Source of the DNA: Tetranychus cinnabarinus
Lineage: Eukaryota > Arthropoda > Arachnida > Trombidiformes > Tetranychidae
Reading direction: 5' to 3'
DNA: 64,000 nucleotides
Assembly: GCA_022266195.1 (NCBI GenBank)
Contig: WHVY01000006.1
Location: forward strand, 620,001-684,000
Positions within the stretch are counted from its first letter, which is position 1; the number at the start of each line of letters is the position of its first letter. The position numbers and the translations under genes are program-made. Positions 39,265 to 51,723 of this stretch are shown in pieces. The notes under the pieces are model-generated. The model was not told where the DNA came from. It worked only from the letters and a program-made list of their open reading frames with translations, and made no database searches.

Positions 39265-41213
39265 TCCCGATATTTGATGAGTAAACCAAAATGAAGATGA
39301 AAGCGGTTGATATAAAAATACAATAATTAAATAATTACAAAGAAGAAACAATTGAAGTCACCAAGACAAGGTTGTAACTAATAACTGAATAAGAAAGTTG
39401 TCAAATAAGAGACTAAAACAAAGTAACAAAGTAAATTATTGACAGAGAGGACAATTATCAAATAGAGTGAGAAATGGAAGCAAAAAGTGGGAGAAATTCA
39501 CAAGAAATTAAGATTATAATCAACTCTATTCGGTCATCCGTTTCACTATGACCAACAAAAAAAGAAACACTTGATGGGAAAAAATGATGCTAATGTCGAT
39601 GACACAAATGATGATGATGATAAAATGATGAAGGTGATGATGATAGGTTCATGGTAATGTTGTTAGTGTTGACTATTACCATGAATGAAGGAGAGATCAT
39701 GATAGAGGAGAGATGAATAAAGGGAAAAGAAGGAGAAAGAGAGAGAAACTGATTAGATGAGAGTTAATAGTTATTACTTATCGCCAAACATGTAACAAGT
39801 TGCTGGCTAAAACAGTTGGCTTATAGCGCCATCTCATGTTGTTTATCGATCACAATTAATGTTTAAAAGATTAGCAAAGTCTAATTATTTGTTGAAATAT
39901 TAATTTACAATCAATCAAAGACGATTAGATGATTTAGTAATTTAAAATTATTCAATTTTACCTTTTACTGAATAATTCCATAGACAACATAATTGTGGTC
40001 CATCAAATTTCCGATTTTGATCCAATTGAGAATCTGATTCTGCTTCCACTTGAATTAGCAAAAATAATTGTTTGAAATATTTTATTCTGTTTAAATTTAA
40101 TGATTGGAGATTCTTGAACATCTCAGCCAATTAATAAATCATAAGGTTAAGGTTAACGATTTTGATTTTAATTTTAGCAACTTAAATTGTGATCAAATTG
40201 ATTATTAAACACCAATTATCAGCTGGTTAAGGTTAATGTTAAAAGGATTTTAAGGTTTGGCAAAATTGATTGATATTTTATTAATTGATAATTCAGTTTG
40301 TTCAAACAAGAAATCAATTTGGTGAAACATAATTCTAAATTGTTCAACCTTTATGCTTTTCTTTTGAACCGATTTTTGATATTCATTGATATTGATTCTG
40401 GTGAACAATTAAGTCAGCAAATTAGATTGCAATGGTTGTAAAATTGAATTTAAAATTCAACCGAAGCTTCTTGTTTTTAAGTTAGATTATTTGATTTGAT
40501 TGATTATTCTGGATTTAAAAGCAATTCGATTTGTGGTTAAACTTATTAGTAAATTATTGAGTGATCGTGAGCAATAAAACCTATTACTTACAGGTAAGTT
40601 CATCATTGTTAATGTTATGATTCAATTGTAAGGAAATAGATGTTGGCTTTTCTATCACATTTAAAGCAATTCAAACAAGTTACCGGAACAAATTAATAAA
40701 AAAGCTCGTCAATTGATAATTTATACAATGAAATGAGTCAACCTGAAGTAGCAATTACAAGCATTAACTTGAAATGTTTAAGCATCTTCAAGATTTCTTT
40801 CATGATAAGCTGTTACAATTAATGCGTCAACTGTAACCGTCCATAAACATTTGTATTTTGCTTTTACTACATGAGAATTATTTCCAATCAAAATGTCGCT
40901 TGTTTCTGGGAAATCGTAAATCACAATTTTGCTCACAATTGATTACGAATGAATCATAACTAGAAAATGTTATAATTGCATAGAAAAGCAAGTCAATTTT
41001 AATGTGACATTTAATTAGCTACTGTAATAATTGTTCTGGTTTTTGGTAAAATCAGATTGTTATGAAAACATTGAAATCTGAGTCAACCAAAGAGCCAACC
41101 GCGCTTTTCAAACAAGTCATCACTGTTGTCATCTTGTATCAAGAAAACCAAAACGGCGATATCAACTGCAAGGCATTAATTGTTGGTTCGGATAACAAAG
41201 ATTTAATTGCAAT
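39265..41213. other. Upstream region of the TIR-SLOG gene and 3' flank of FMO
   Basis: No coding exon was found. A GCGCCATCT site lies at 39826-39834. The 5' UTR of the TIR-SLOG gene lies just right of 39264, and the 3' UTR of FMO lies just left of 41214. GATGAT-type trinucleotide runs occur around 39600-39640. Confidence 0.5.
39826..39834 (-). promoter_or_regulatory. AGATGGCGC motif upstream of the TIR-SLOG gene
   Basis: A perfect AGATGGCGC on the minus strand, the gene's own sense, 562 bp before its start codon. Confidence 0.35.
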
Positions 41214-43234
41214 TTAACCAGCTCGCACTTTTCCATTTGGTTGGTCGGTATCTTCAATCTTTAAAGGTGCGTATAATCTTTTGTCCAGTTCAAGAATAGC
41301 TTGTCTGGCTCCTTCCCATGGGTTTGGACCATTGAGACGATATTGGTATGAAACACAAGGTTTTAATAGACAGTTGTACCAAAGAACTGGATCAGTTAAT
41401 GCCAGTTTAGTCATGTTGGGTTTAGCACCGATGAAAGAAGCAATTTCGTCCATGTAGGGTATCCAATGAACCTCAATTGTGTTTCTTGGGCTTGCATAGA
41501 AAAGTTTGTCTCGAGCTTCATTATCCATTTTCATGATTGATATCATCTTATCTTTTGGTGGAAGCTTGAACTGGCCTAATAAACACATAGTAAATAAAGG
41601 AATAGAAAGTTATAAAATTATGTCAGCAATTGGAGTCAACTTACCTTTCATTAAACCGGCAAACCAGCGACTCTGCATTTCTGATATGGGAAAGATAGCT
41701 CCTAAAGGTTGAATCAACCCAATGAAAGCTAAAGTATGAGGGTGCTCCAGGCGAGGGTTGAAAACATTTTTATACAGTTCAACCCGATTATCGACAATAT
41801 CAATGATTGATGGATCAATAAATGGAAACCCAATTTTATATCCAGTTGCCAAAATAACTGTGTCACAAGCTATTTCTTCATTAGACCCTTCAAAGATGAC
41901 TCCTTTTTCAGTGAAGCACTTGATATTTTTACGAACTAAAATACGTCCAGACATTATTGAATTGGCCAGCTCATCTTGAATTGCAGGATGTTGGCCACAG
42001 AGACGATGTTTAGGTTTCAAACCGTATGCTTCATGGTCAAAATAAATGTCCAAAACTGTTTCCATAAGATAATTCCATGGACGAGAGAAATAACCAGCAA
42101 TGGTGTTTATTAATCGAGAGTTGATACAAAAGTCATATGGAAGGCCTTTTAAGAAAGTCCGATTGGCAACCCAAGTGCCTCGTCGAGTTGAAAGGTAAAC
42201 CTTTGAAAAAAATTAACACCAACATTATTAATTAACATTTTAAGCTTTTAACTCAATGGTGATCATATGATCCATTGTTTAAGATTATGCTTTTTATGCT
42301 TTTAAATCATTTTGCTATGCGTTGTGCCAATTTTAATGCGCCACTGAATTGAAATGGCTAATTTTGCCTCCATACAATTTATTTGTTTATTTTAATAAAA
42401 TGTGATTAATTATACCTGTGAAGCTATTCGTCCCAATTCAGTTGCGATATCTAATCCTGAATTACCAACACCGACCACAACAACTTTTTGATCCAAATAT
42501 TTGTCTGCATTCTTGAAAGAATGGCTGTGGATTACTGTGCCTGTACAATATTGGAATAAAAATTGGCAAATGGTTATTTATAATTCTGATAATGTGAGCA
42601 TTTACACTGGTATCAAATTAATTACCTTGGAATTTATCTTGTCCGGGAAATTTTGGCTCGTGTGGTGTTGCATGATGACCGGTGCAAATCATTACTCCAT
42701 CAAATTGCTCCTCTATCTCATTGTCCTCATCGTCTACATACTCGACCAACCATCGACCAGTCTTTTCATAGTCGGATGACTTAGCAATCGCTTTAACTTC
42801 ATGATTATATTTAATATAGTCGTTAAGATTAAATTTCTTAGCGTACATTTCGAAGTATTTCCACTGTAATGGCAGAATGGTAAACAGATGCTCTATTATT
42901 GGTTCCAACAGAGATTTTTTTGGTGTGAAAAATTCAAGATTAAATTGAGATGGACGGTTAAACTTACCATTAAACGATTGTGCATGAAATTTGGAAAATC
43001 ATCTGGTGGTGGAAAATCAGAGAAGGCTGACAATTCCTTCGATGTGTTAATAATTGTAGTTTTAGTGACAGAAGCAACTCCATCAATATCGTCATCATGA
43101 TACCGCCAAAGTCCACCAAAATTCTCTGTCCTTTCAAAACAAGTTACATTGAAACCATTTTCGACACATTGTTTGATTGCCGTTAGTCCACTTGCACCTG
43201 CACCAATCACAGCAATTGATTTAACATTGGCCAT
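41214..43234 (-). CDS. Flavin-containing monooxygenase
   Basis: Five exons: 43234-42968, 42863-42626, 42540-42416, 42200-41645 and 41575-41214; 1548 nt, 515 residues, close to the usual 530. FMOs use FAD and NADPH to oxygenate soft nucleophiles (N, S) in xenobiotics and metabolites. The FAD-binding GAGASG is at residues 11-16, the FMO fingerprint FQGTVIHSHSF at 167-177, the NADPH-binding GVGNSG at 192-197, and ATGYK at 328-332. Exon 2 starts at TGG (W90) after TTACAG, restoring NFMHNRLM-WKYFEMYAKKF as in animal FMOs; a longer open frame upstream is intron read-through. No C-terminal membrane anchor is evident; the protein ends in KVRAG. It is divergent from eEF1B-delta, 1.3 kb away. Which paralogue it is cannot be told. 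Confidence 0.93.
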
Positions 43235-44532
43235 CTTAGACGTTTGAAGGAAACAAATTTTAGTTTCTAATCTGGTTAAAAGTGAGACGCAATTGAAGAC
43301 ACAAAACACTTGATCAACTAAACTCGAAAGGCTCAACTCTCTGACTGCTAATTAGGATTGCTATCCACGTAAAGACTTCTTATCATAAATCATATGCATC
43401 GACATGAAATAGGTTAAAATCCAAGAATGTTGTCAATGATCTTCGATTTTGATATGGATGCTTGAAAACACTTGAGCACTTTGATATAATTGATATAATA
43501 CAAAAGTGGATTTCATTGAAGAGCTGTTCAAAATTTGCTTTCTATTGATTTGACTAAAAAGACGCAAAATCTCCAACTTATTCAGCCAACATTAATAATA
43601 ACTATAATATCTGGACTGTTGATTATCTCAAACCTCTGATAGCAACAATCTGGTTTTACCTCAATTTAAACCTAAACCTATCTTGTACCTATGACTCGAT
43701 TACATAATTCTTGTTGGATAAATTTCTTCTAATTGAATGTTCTAAAGGCATTATCTTTTGAATCGCTGGCCTTCGATAAATAATTCAATTTCAACTATTA
43801 TTTCAATTTTTTCCTTGTTCAATATAATGGAAGGCATCTCAAGAAAACATGGAGACAAATTATCCTGTCAATCAGTCAAGGCTAAGATAATCATCTCATT
43901 CAAAATAACTAACTCAATGATTGATACAATGGTGATGTTTGAATGAATGGATGTAATTTCATTTTCCCAACTCTTCTACTAATAATAAGAAAACACTTTA
44001 CAGAATCGCATGTTTCATTGATTTAACTTGTACATTTAGGAATTTATAAGGTGAGTTAACGATGGAAATTTTTGTTGCCAAATCGGAAAAACAAAATTTA
44101 ATAACAACATAAATATAAAGAGCATTAAGAGCTTATTCTTAAGGTAAAAGATATCTCATTAGACATTTTTGTTCATTAAAGATTGAATCATTTGAAGATG
44201 TTATCCATTTTTTGTAATAAGATTATGTAGAGGTAAAGACTTGTTACAACAGATTAGTCTGGATGGCTCTGAAGAATCAACAACCATGAATTTAAGTTAA
44301 TGTTTACAATTTAAATTCCAATGATTACAATTGAAGTGTCATGATGTAAATAAAAAAAGTTAGAAAAATTAAAGTTACCTAAAGGTATCTCCATCTGCCG
44401 TTACTTTATATAACCATTTACCACGTTTCCGGATTTCCTAAGAATCCTGTCCTATTAAGACTGAAATTGTTTCATTTATAATCATCTCTTCTAGTTATTT
44501 ATTAGTCTTTTAATTAAATAAACCTTCTCATC
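43235..44532. other. Intergenic region between divergent FMO (-) and eEF1B-delta (+)
   Basis: 1.3 kb of AT-rich DNA holding both promoters. The eEF1B-delta 5' UTR probably begins around 44440-44460 (pyrimidine-rich TTTCC, CTGTCC), possibly TOP-like. No further gene was seen. Confidence 0.5.
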
Positions 44533-46446
44533 ATGTATGTCCCAGAACGTGTTTGGATTGATCGAAGTCTTTATGTCGAAGCAGAGTCACGCTTTTTCTC
44601 TGGACAGGTAAGACAAATCTAAAATGATATTTATTCTTGTCTTTACATATTATTCTTAATGCTGCATCAACTTGAGTCGGTAAGCCGGGTTTGCCACATG
44701 AGATATTATGTTGATTCGGAAATGATGACTTTTACTCTTTGGTTATTTTTTTGACACCTGATCTTTCCATTTGTTATTAATGATAATGGTGTTGACTAAT
44801 ATATCTCTGATTAGGCCGCTTTTTATACAGTTTAGTCGGCATCTTTGCTGCTTTTTAATTTTGACAAATGCTCAGTCAGTTCTTTAAGTTTCTCATTGAT
44901 AATTATGTAAACACCATGACCATTGAAAAAAAAGAGTCGACAGACTTTGGCTATATCAATGCTAAAACATTGTTTCTCTTGTAACAATCTTTTTCTTACT
45001 TGATTTGCCATTAATTTTTTAGTATGTGAGTTAAATCAACAAGCTTGTCTGTTGTGTTGTATAACTGTTCCTAGGGTAAAAAAGCAAGAGATGGCTCAGT
45101 ATTAGCAAAACAGTCTACTACTTCTACTACCAGCAAGGAAGCAATTAACCAGCATCAAGAGAATCCTTTTATCAGTGAGATTAACAAAGTTCGACATTTT
45201 ATTCAAAATTCTCTCAACTCTGTGAGTAACACTCCTTAATCACGTTATTCGCTAACCAACCAACCAACCAACCATCCAAATATGACACTGGAATGTATCA
45301 CTCAATCCATCAAATTTTATCAATCTACCTGCCTGATATATATTTTTCTTTCATTCATTTTCATATCAATTGCATGGAAAGTTGATCCTTGCTTCAATAT
45401 AACCTTTTTCACCTTGATACTAATTTAATTTTTTCTAACCTGATCACCTGATTTAACAATTTTGTTGTTGCCACTAAACCTTTACATCTTGCTGCCTATC
45501 TCTTACTTAATAAGTTAAAGATTCTTTTCTTGCTTATTTTTACCACCAACACTGCTTATTTCTTGACAAATTTTATTTTCTTAACCAATATTGTTTCTTT
45601 TGACTAATTATGATAAGCTTTTTGTTCCAATAGACTTATTCCGCTAGTGATGCTAAAAGCAATGCTTCTCAAAACGCTCTTGTCCAACGAATTGCTGACT
45701 TGGAAGTTGAAAATAGAGAGATTAAGAAAGGTAAATTGTTACACTAAATCATTGTATCAATATCACTAATCATTTTATTTTCATTTTTACAGCCTTTGAA
45801 GACTTAGTTAAACGTGTAGCCTCGTTAGAAATTAAATGCAGTACTTGTGCACCAGCACCAGCTTCAGCACCAGCTAAGAGTAAAGCCGCCCCTGCCAAGT
45901 CAGCACCAGTTGCTGATGATGACGATGATGATTTAGATCTTTTCGGTGATGATGATGCACCAAAGAAACCCGTAGTAGTTCCAGTTAAAGTTGAGAAGAA
46001 GAAGAAAGGTAAATTTTGATCATACACGCTAATCCAACTAATTTTTATCTCAATGTCTAATAATTTCAATCTTATTACAGCTGAAGTAATCGCAAAATCA
46101 TCCGTCGTATTGGATATTAAGCCTTGGGATGATGAAACAAACATGGAAGAAATGGAGAAAGCTGTCCGTTCCATTGAAAAAGACGGTCTTCTATGGGGAT
46201 CTTGTAAGAATGTTTCCATATTCAGACTCTTATTATCCTTTCTTTCCATCTAATTTGCCTAACGTCTAACACTTTCTTTTTACCTTTTTAGCCAAATTGG
46301 TAACAATCGCTTATGGAGTAAAGAAATTACAAATTGTCTGTGTCGTGGAGGACGAAAAAGTCAGCATTGAAGAGCTTCAAGAACAAATCGAGGAATTTTC
46401 CGACTATGTTCAAAGTGTTGATATAGCAGCTTTCAATAAGATCTAA
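44533..46446 (+). CDS. eEF1delta: Translation elongation factor 1B, delta-type subunit (guanine exchange factor)
   Basis: Six exons: 44533-44607, 45075-45221, 45634-45730, 45793-46008, 46081-46203 and 46292-46446; 813 nt, 270 residues. It recharges eEF1A with GTP during translation elongation. The N-terminus (WIDRSLYVEAESRFF) and a heptad coiled coil (about residues 88-125, LVQRIADLEVENREIKK) mark the delta type, which has this zipper; the beta/alpha subunit has a GST-like N-terminus instead. An Ala/Pro linker and a poly-Asp DLFG region follow (about 145-165). The C-terminal exchange domain begins near residue 182 (SSVVLDIKPWDDETNM) and ends in VDIAAFNKI. The acidic motif lacks the serine normally found after DLFG. 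The poly(A) signal is at 46483. The gene is convergent with PSMD1, 130 bp away. Confidence 0.95.
45253..45274. repeat. (CCAA)n tetranucleotide repeat in eEF1B-delta intron 2
   Basis: AACC/CCAA units repeated about five times, shortly after the donor site of intron 2. Confidence 0.75.
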
Positions 46447-46482
46447 ACGCACTCAATTATGTATCAATTGATTTTTATTGGT

Positions 46483-46488
46483 AATAAA
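46483..46488 (+). terminator. Poly(A) signal of eEF1B-delta
   Basis: AATAAA 37 bp after the stop codon. Confidence 0.75.
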
Positions 46489-46509
46489 GCAAATTAGGGT
46501 TAATTAAAT

Positions 46510-46515
46510 TTTATT
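46510..46515 (-). terminator. Poly(A) signal of PSMD1
   Basis: AATAAA on the minus strand, 62 bp after the PSMD1 stop. It lies only 22 bp from the opposite-strand signal of eEF1B-delta, so the transcripts probably overlap at their 3' ends. Confidence 0.6.
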
Positions 46516-46576
46516 CCGAAAAAAAGTTAATTTATGTTTTGAAAATTTTTAATTATTCATTAAACTTGGTTCAAAT

Positions 46577-49500
46577 TTAATCTTCGACGTATTCAAAAGG
46601 CTCTGGAGGTTCGGGTTCTTTTTCTTCTTCAACCTTAGGTCCACCAGCAGCAACAGGTTGAACTAATTCTACTGGTTCTTCACTTCTTACATCACGCATC
46701 ATCACAATACCACCAATACTTAAGTCTTTAAGAGGCCTATAACGGGCATTTTCAGGTATAGAAATGACTTTCAATTGTTGCCTTATCACTCTTGCAGGAT
46801 TACTTAATATTTCAAAACTGGGCTCAGATTTTCTTTCTTCATCTTTACTCTTCTCCTTGGATTTTTCTTTACTCTTTTCAGTTTCCTTTTTATCCTTTTC
46901 TTTCTCCTTCTCTTTATCCTTGTCCTTGTCCTTTTCCTTCTCTTTCTCCTTTTCTTTTTCACCTTTATCTGAAGTTGATGCAGGGATTGTGGTAGTGGTT
47001 GATGTGGATGTTATGCTTGATGATGTACCGGTTTTTTCATTTGGTTTCGTACTATCTTTTGATTCATCAACTTCCATTTTCTCTTCTTTTTCTTTTTCCT
47101 TGGCTTCCCTTTTCTTTGCGTGTTTAGCTGTCGTCGAAAGAACGGCGGTTGTTACCTTTTCTCTTTCTCGCTCTTTCTTCTCTTCTAAAGGTGGAGGATA
47201 TGCGTAATGTGAAGGCCTTGCATTTGATTTAATCTCTAATTTGGGCATTTTAAGATCTGAGTTCAAGGCAATTATGCAGGTTGGAACAAAACTCAAAGAC
47301 AGAAAATGTGTCAATGGGAACCAATACCAGAATTGTGTGAAAACTAGCATACCAACAACAGCTGGTACATTAGTGTGACCGGTTCGTGATTGTAATGATA
47401 TTGTCATATTGCGTCCACCTCCATCAATAATACCTTGGGCTAGGATTGCGCCAAACTTGGCCATAACATCATCATGCTTGTCAGAGATGATTTTGGCGTA
47501 TAAGTTTTTGAATTCTTTTACCTTTGGACACAATGATTCAGTTTGTTGAATCAAGATTAAAGCTGAAGCAATCAGGGCTCCTTGTCTAACATAATTAACT
47601 GGATCATTTACCATGGGTTCTAACAGACTGATAGCTTCCTTGTTACCTGAACCTGCACAGCAAATACCCAAGGCCATAGCAGCACCATAACGCACATGAG
47701 GATTATAACTTTCTGATAAAAGAGAGACAACACTAGGGCAGTTTTCTGGTGTTCGGAAAAGAAGGAAACCAATTGCTTCGACTGCAGCTCGACGAACGTC
47801 GTCATTGACATCACTAACAGCAATGTGAAGTAACTTTCTGATGGCTTCGTTATTACCCGTACCACAATAAGCCATGGCAATGGTGTGCATACCCGATCGA
47901 CGAAGAAGAGGATCCTTGTCACGACACAAACTTTCGATGAGAGTGTCAGCTTCTTCTAACCTACCGAACATTGTCAAACTGATACCAATAGCAAGACCTC
48001 GGAGAATTTTTTCATGCTGAGTTTCTTGAGCATAGGCAACCATGTCTTCGATGGCGGAAGGAGATTTAGAGCCTAACATAACTAGACCCATAGCTATTCC
48101 AGCAGCTTCACCGGTAACTGCATCATCTTGATACAAGTTAAATTTGAGTTGTTCATAAACATCTTGACGGTTTGTACCCATTGCTGCTAACCCTAAACCG
48201 AGACAACCACCATGACGAGTAGCTTCATTTTGAGCATCCTTCAATTGGCTGAGAAGATAATCAGTGATGTTAGACCCGTGATTAGCGTGAATAAGACCTA
48301 AAGCATATAGACCACCACCTAAAAATAAAAAGGTAAATTAATAAAATACGGTAAATTTTACTTCTGTATATCAACATACCTTCGATATATCCACTACCAG
48401 GTCCAGAATCTTTAGGTAAATAAGCTTGCATTAAATGCAAGGCCTCCTTTTCGTGACCCTTGTGAATAACTCCTAAGCTTGCAGTAGCTGTGAATTTAGC
48501 CCAGTTTACGGCTCTGGCTAGCCAATCGAGATTATCTCGCAAGAATTGGTCACTTGTAGTTCCACAATGCATGATTGAATTAGCAATTACAGTTGCAGTG
48601 TGACACACTGAATTTCTAACAGCATCCTTAGTGTGCTTTAAAATCAGCATATCTGTATGATTGTTACGAATTAGAAATTGGAGTTCAAGTTCTATTGTGG
48701 TTTCACCACTTAAAATGACGGCTAGTTTCTCTAATCTTTCTTGACGTAAAGCATCACCTCCTTTGAGATCTTCTTTTTTGACCTTCTCAACTTCTGGTTC
48801 TTTGACAGGTTCTGCTGAAGTTGACGCTTGATCTTTTTGGTCAACTTGATCAGTATCCATTTGCTCGGGTTCTTCTTTTTTAGATTCATCTTTATCATTT
48901 TTTGCTTTTTGTGGAGGTCCAACCAGTGATGGAATTGGAGCTGTTATCCTAATAGCTTGTAAAACTCGTGTGAGAAAATTCTGCGTTGCACTTTCGTAAA
49001 GATCAAAGGCTATCTGATAAGCCATAAGAGAGCTGGTTTCATCTTCTCTTACTAATTTATCTAAAACATCAGCGATGGATTGAGCATCATCTAAGAATAT
49101 CAAACACTGACACATGTTGACGTAATCTGGAGTTTTCAAATTTTTGTATATTTTGACTAAAATCTTGAGAATATCATTTCGATAATGACGATTCTCAACC
49201 AATGACATAGTTATACGGAAGGCGTAATCTAACATAGCTGTAACATTGTCAGATTCTAGAATAGACCGTTCAAAAATATCCATTCGTCTTGTTTCCATAG
49301 CTATACCAATGGCTTGTTTGAACTGATTATCATCGAAACATCTTTTAAACATTCTGTTGACGATATCTTCAAGCCTTTGATCAATTTGCACTTTATCTCC
49401 ATCACTTGTAGTAATCATTTTAATCCTCAATTTTGTATAATGATCAATTGATTTCGCAATAATAGTCGATACATATTCAGAATCATCATTGACATCAAAA

Positions 49501-49889
49501 AGATCTTCAGCTCCTAATGCGTAGGTAAGAGAATCTAAAATATGAGAAGAATGAGAGTTAGTCGCTTTTTTTGAAACAATAACAAATTTACAAAGGAAAG
49601 CCGTGGGTCAAAACCATGAGAAACGTTTATATTAACCTTCAAAAGATCCTAAATGATAATAAACTTTGGAAGCGACTAAAGATGCCAATTTTCTTTTATT
49701 GAAGCTCTCGTCTTCATAGAGTACTTCGATTTTCGCAATCACTTCAGAAATCTCAGCCCAAAACTCATCAACAATATCATTGAGCTTGGAAAGGGCGAAA
49801 CTTTTGAGTTCAGGTCGGTCCTCTTCCAAAAGTGAAATAATTCCAGAAGCAGAGGTAATTTTCATCTTGGGGTGCATGGTGAGAGCCAT
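46577..49889 (-). CDS. PSMD1: 26S proteasome regulatory subunit Rpn2/PSMD1
   Basis: Three exons: 49889-49637, 49534-48380 and 48318-46577; 3150 nt, 1049 residues (human PSMD1 has 953). It is the largest base subunit of the 19S particle and scaffolds ubiquitin-receptor docking (Rpn13). The N-terminal helical region includes SLTYALGAEDLF; the toroid of proteasome/cyclosome repeats lies at about 495-735 (GEAAGIAMGLVMLGS, RRSGMHTIAMAYCGTG, VRYGAAMALGICCAGSG). TFLSLSFVP-type and PKLEIKSNARPS segments follow. The C-terminus PPEPFEYVED matches the Rpn13-binding tail. The extra length is largely a Lys/Glu/Asp KEKE tract at about 921-964, plus a Ser/Thr run. A second acidic Asp/Glu/Lys-rich insert lies in exon 2 (about residues 280-320). 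Confidence 0.96.
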
Positions 49890-51723
49890 GATTGATTAAC
49901 TTCAACAGACTTCTTGTTTAGACCACAGAATTGGAACCGAGAAAAAATGAAACAGGTTAATTAGTACGAGATTGACAAAAATGTGATAATATACACCAAG
50001 CCGGTGGAGAAATATCAAAGAAAGAAAAGAGAAGCAACCGGGAGAAAAAAAACACTCAAGGAAAGTTAAGGTTTAATGAAGGCAGGAAAGAAAGGGATTC
50101 TTCCATAACACTAGGAGTAAACTAGAATCAATGGCAACAATGACCTACCTGAAAATCAAAGTGACAATTGTTGATGTTGTTAATTAACGGATCAGATGAT
50201 AAAATTATAAAACTAAACAATTCAAACAATCAAAATTATTAACGACAATTAATTGATCATGTAAGATGAATGAAAGATGTTTAATAAAAAGCTGATCTCT
50301 CATAAAACCAAATGACAAAGCAAGAAATTTTAGTTCAATAGATGGCGACAGGGAAAGAAACCCAAACAACTGTCTTTTAAAGCTCGTAATTTAAAGCGCA
50401 TTTATTGAAGACAGAAAATTTGTTTTAAAATTATTTAACTAATCACAATTAAACTGGACAGAAATCTCAATCAATTCAAACAAAAAATTAAAATTAAAAT
50501 ATATTTCCCTCTAAACCAATCAAACGACTTTTCTCCAAATAATTTCAGAGTAAAATAAAAGACAAAATCAAGTTAAATAATCACTTAACCAATTCAACTA
50601 ATAACCATAATTATTAACATTTTGTCCAATCAGCTTTCCACCTTGACCACAATGAGATGGACAAATGATGAGGTAAAATGTTATAAGTTAAACCAGATAA
50701 TGAGAAAGCGCATGATCTTTCATGAACAAGAAAAAAAATGTTGAATCAATTGTGGAAACTATTCAGTATGAACTTTCCATTCATTGAAATAACTACAAAA
50801 ATCGCAAACAATAAAGTAACAACAAAAACGCAAATGATTTACATTGAGCGATATAACCAAATATAAATTAAATGTTTACAAATGTTGAACCGTAAAAATC
50901 AATAGTTATGTGATAAAGAATCAAATCGCAACCAAAAAAAAAAACAATTTTATACTCAACTTGTTGATCTTCATCCATATTGTCAACTGTTCAATGTCCA
51001 ACTTTTGATTACCCAAAATTACCATGAAACCAGAATAACCAAAATCGTAAAAGCAAAAGCTTCTAGAAACCTTTACCAGAAAACAACAGCAAAACCATAA
51101 AGAGTACCAAAAATTGTCACAAAATTACAAAAGAAACCCAAAATTTTACCCAAAAAATCAAAATCTTTACATTTAAAGGAAACGCTTCAACAAAAACATC
51201 TTTAACCCAAAAAATTTGCTCCATAAATCAACAATCTATTTGATCCACTTTGTGACTGTCAATACATAATTTGATGTAATTTATCACATGTTTAATATAT
51301 TTGTCTTTAATAATATTTGTCATCTTTGAACATTTAATTGTGTGTCAATTGATATTACATTATTTAACCATGAAAGGATGAAATAAAAATGAAAATAGTG
51401 ATTAAGTGAACATCTCAAGTGACCATTTTTACTGATTAAACTGGATCTTATACCTTGACCAACCATCAACATGTTGATGTTGTTCATAATTAGCAATATA
51501 AATGGAAGCATATTTTCCATTAGTGACTGTTATTACCACAAATTATTGTCTAATTGTATAATCATTTGTTAACCTTTGACTCTCTGTGATTCTTATTAAT
51601 ATCTTATTATTAAATTTGAAGCAAGTTGATTGTTGATTAATAATTTGCTGTGCTTTTTGTGCTGTCAACAGCAAATTCAAGCTTCAAGCTGTTGTCCAAC
51701 TTCACATGTGTTTATGTTAAATT
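49890..51723. other. Intergenic region between divergent PSMD1 (-) and the LDLa gene (+)
   Basis: 1.8 kb of AT-rich DNA. It includes a TAGATGGCGAC motif at 50339-50349 and A-rich tracts (50900-51200). No coding exon was found. Confidence 0.5.
50340..50348 (+). promoter_or_regulatory. AGATGGCGA motif upstream of PSMD1
   Basis: AGATGGCGA on the plus strand, about 450 bp from the PSMD1 start codon. It matches eight of nine bases of the sites near RpL22 and the TIR-SLOG gene. Confidence 0.3.

Noticed and set aside
39265..39351. Longer hydrophobic N-terminus of the TIR-SLOG protein
   Set aside because: The upstream frame begins only at a TTG codon; the first ATG in frame is at 39264, so this is 5' UTR.
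44660..44835. H/ACA snoRNA in eEF1B-delta intron 1
   Set aside because: A first hairpin (ATCAAC 44666-44671/GTTGAT 44710-44715) and an AAATGA box exist, but the second hairpin does not close before an ACA.
46764..47207. 147-codon plus-strand frame
   Set aside because: Exact antisense of the PSMD1 KEKE tract; the Ser/Phe/Leu composition is a mirror artefact.
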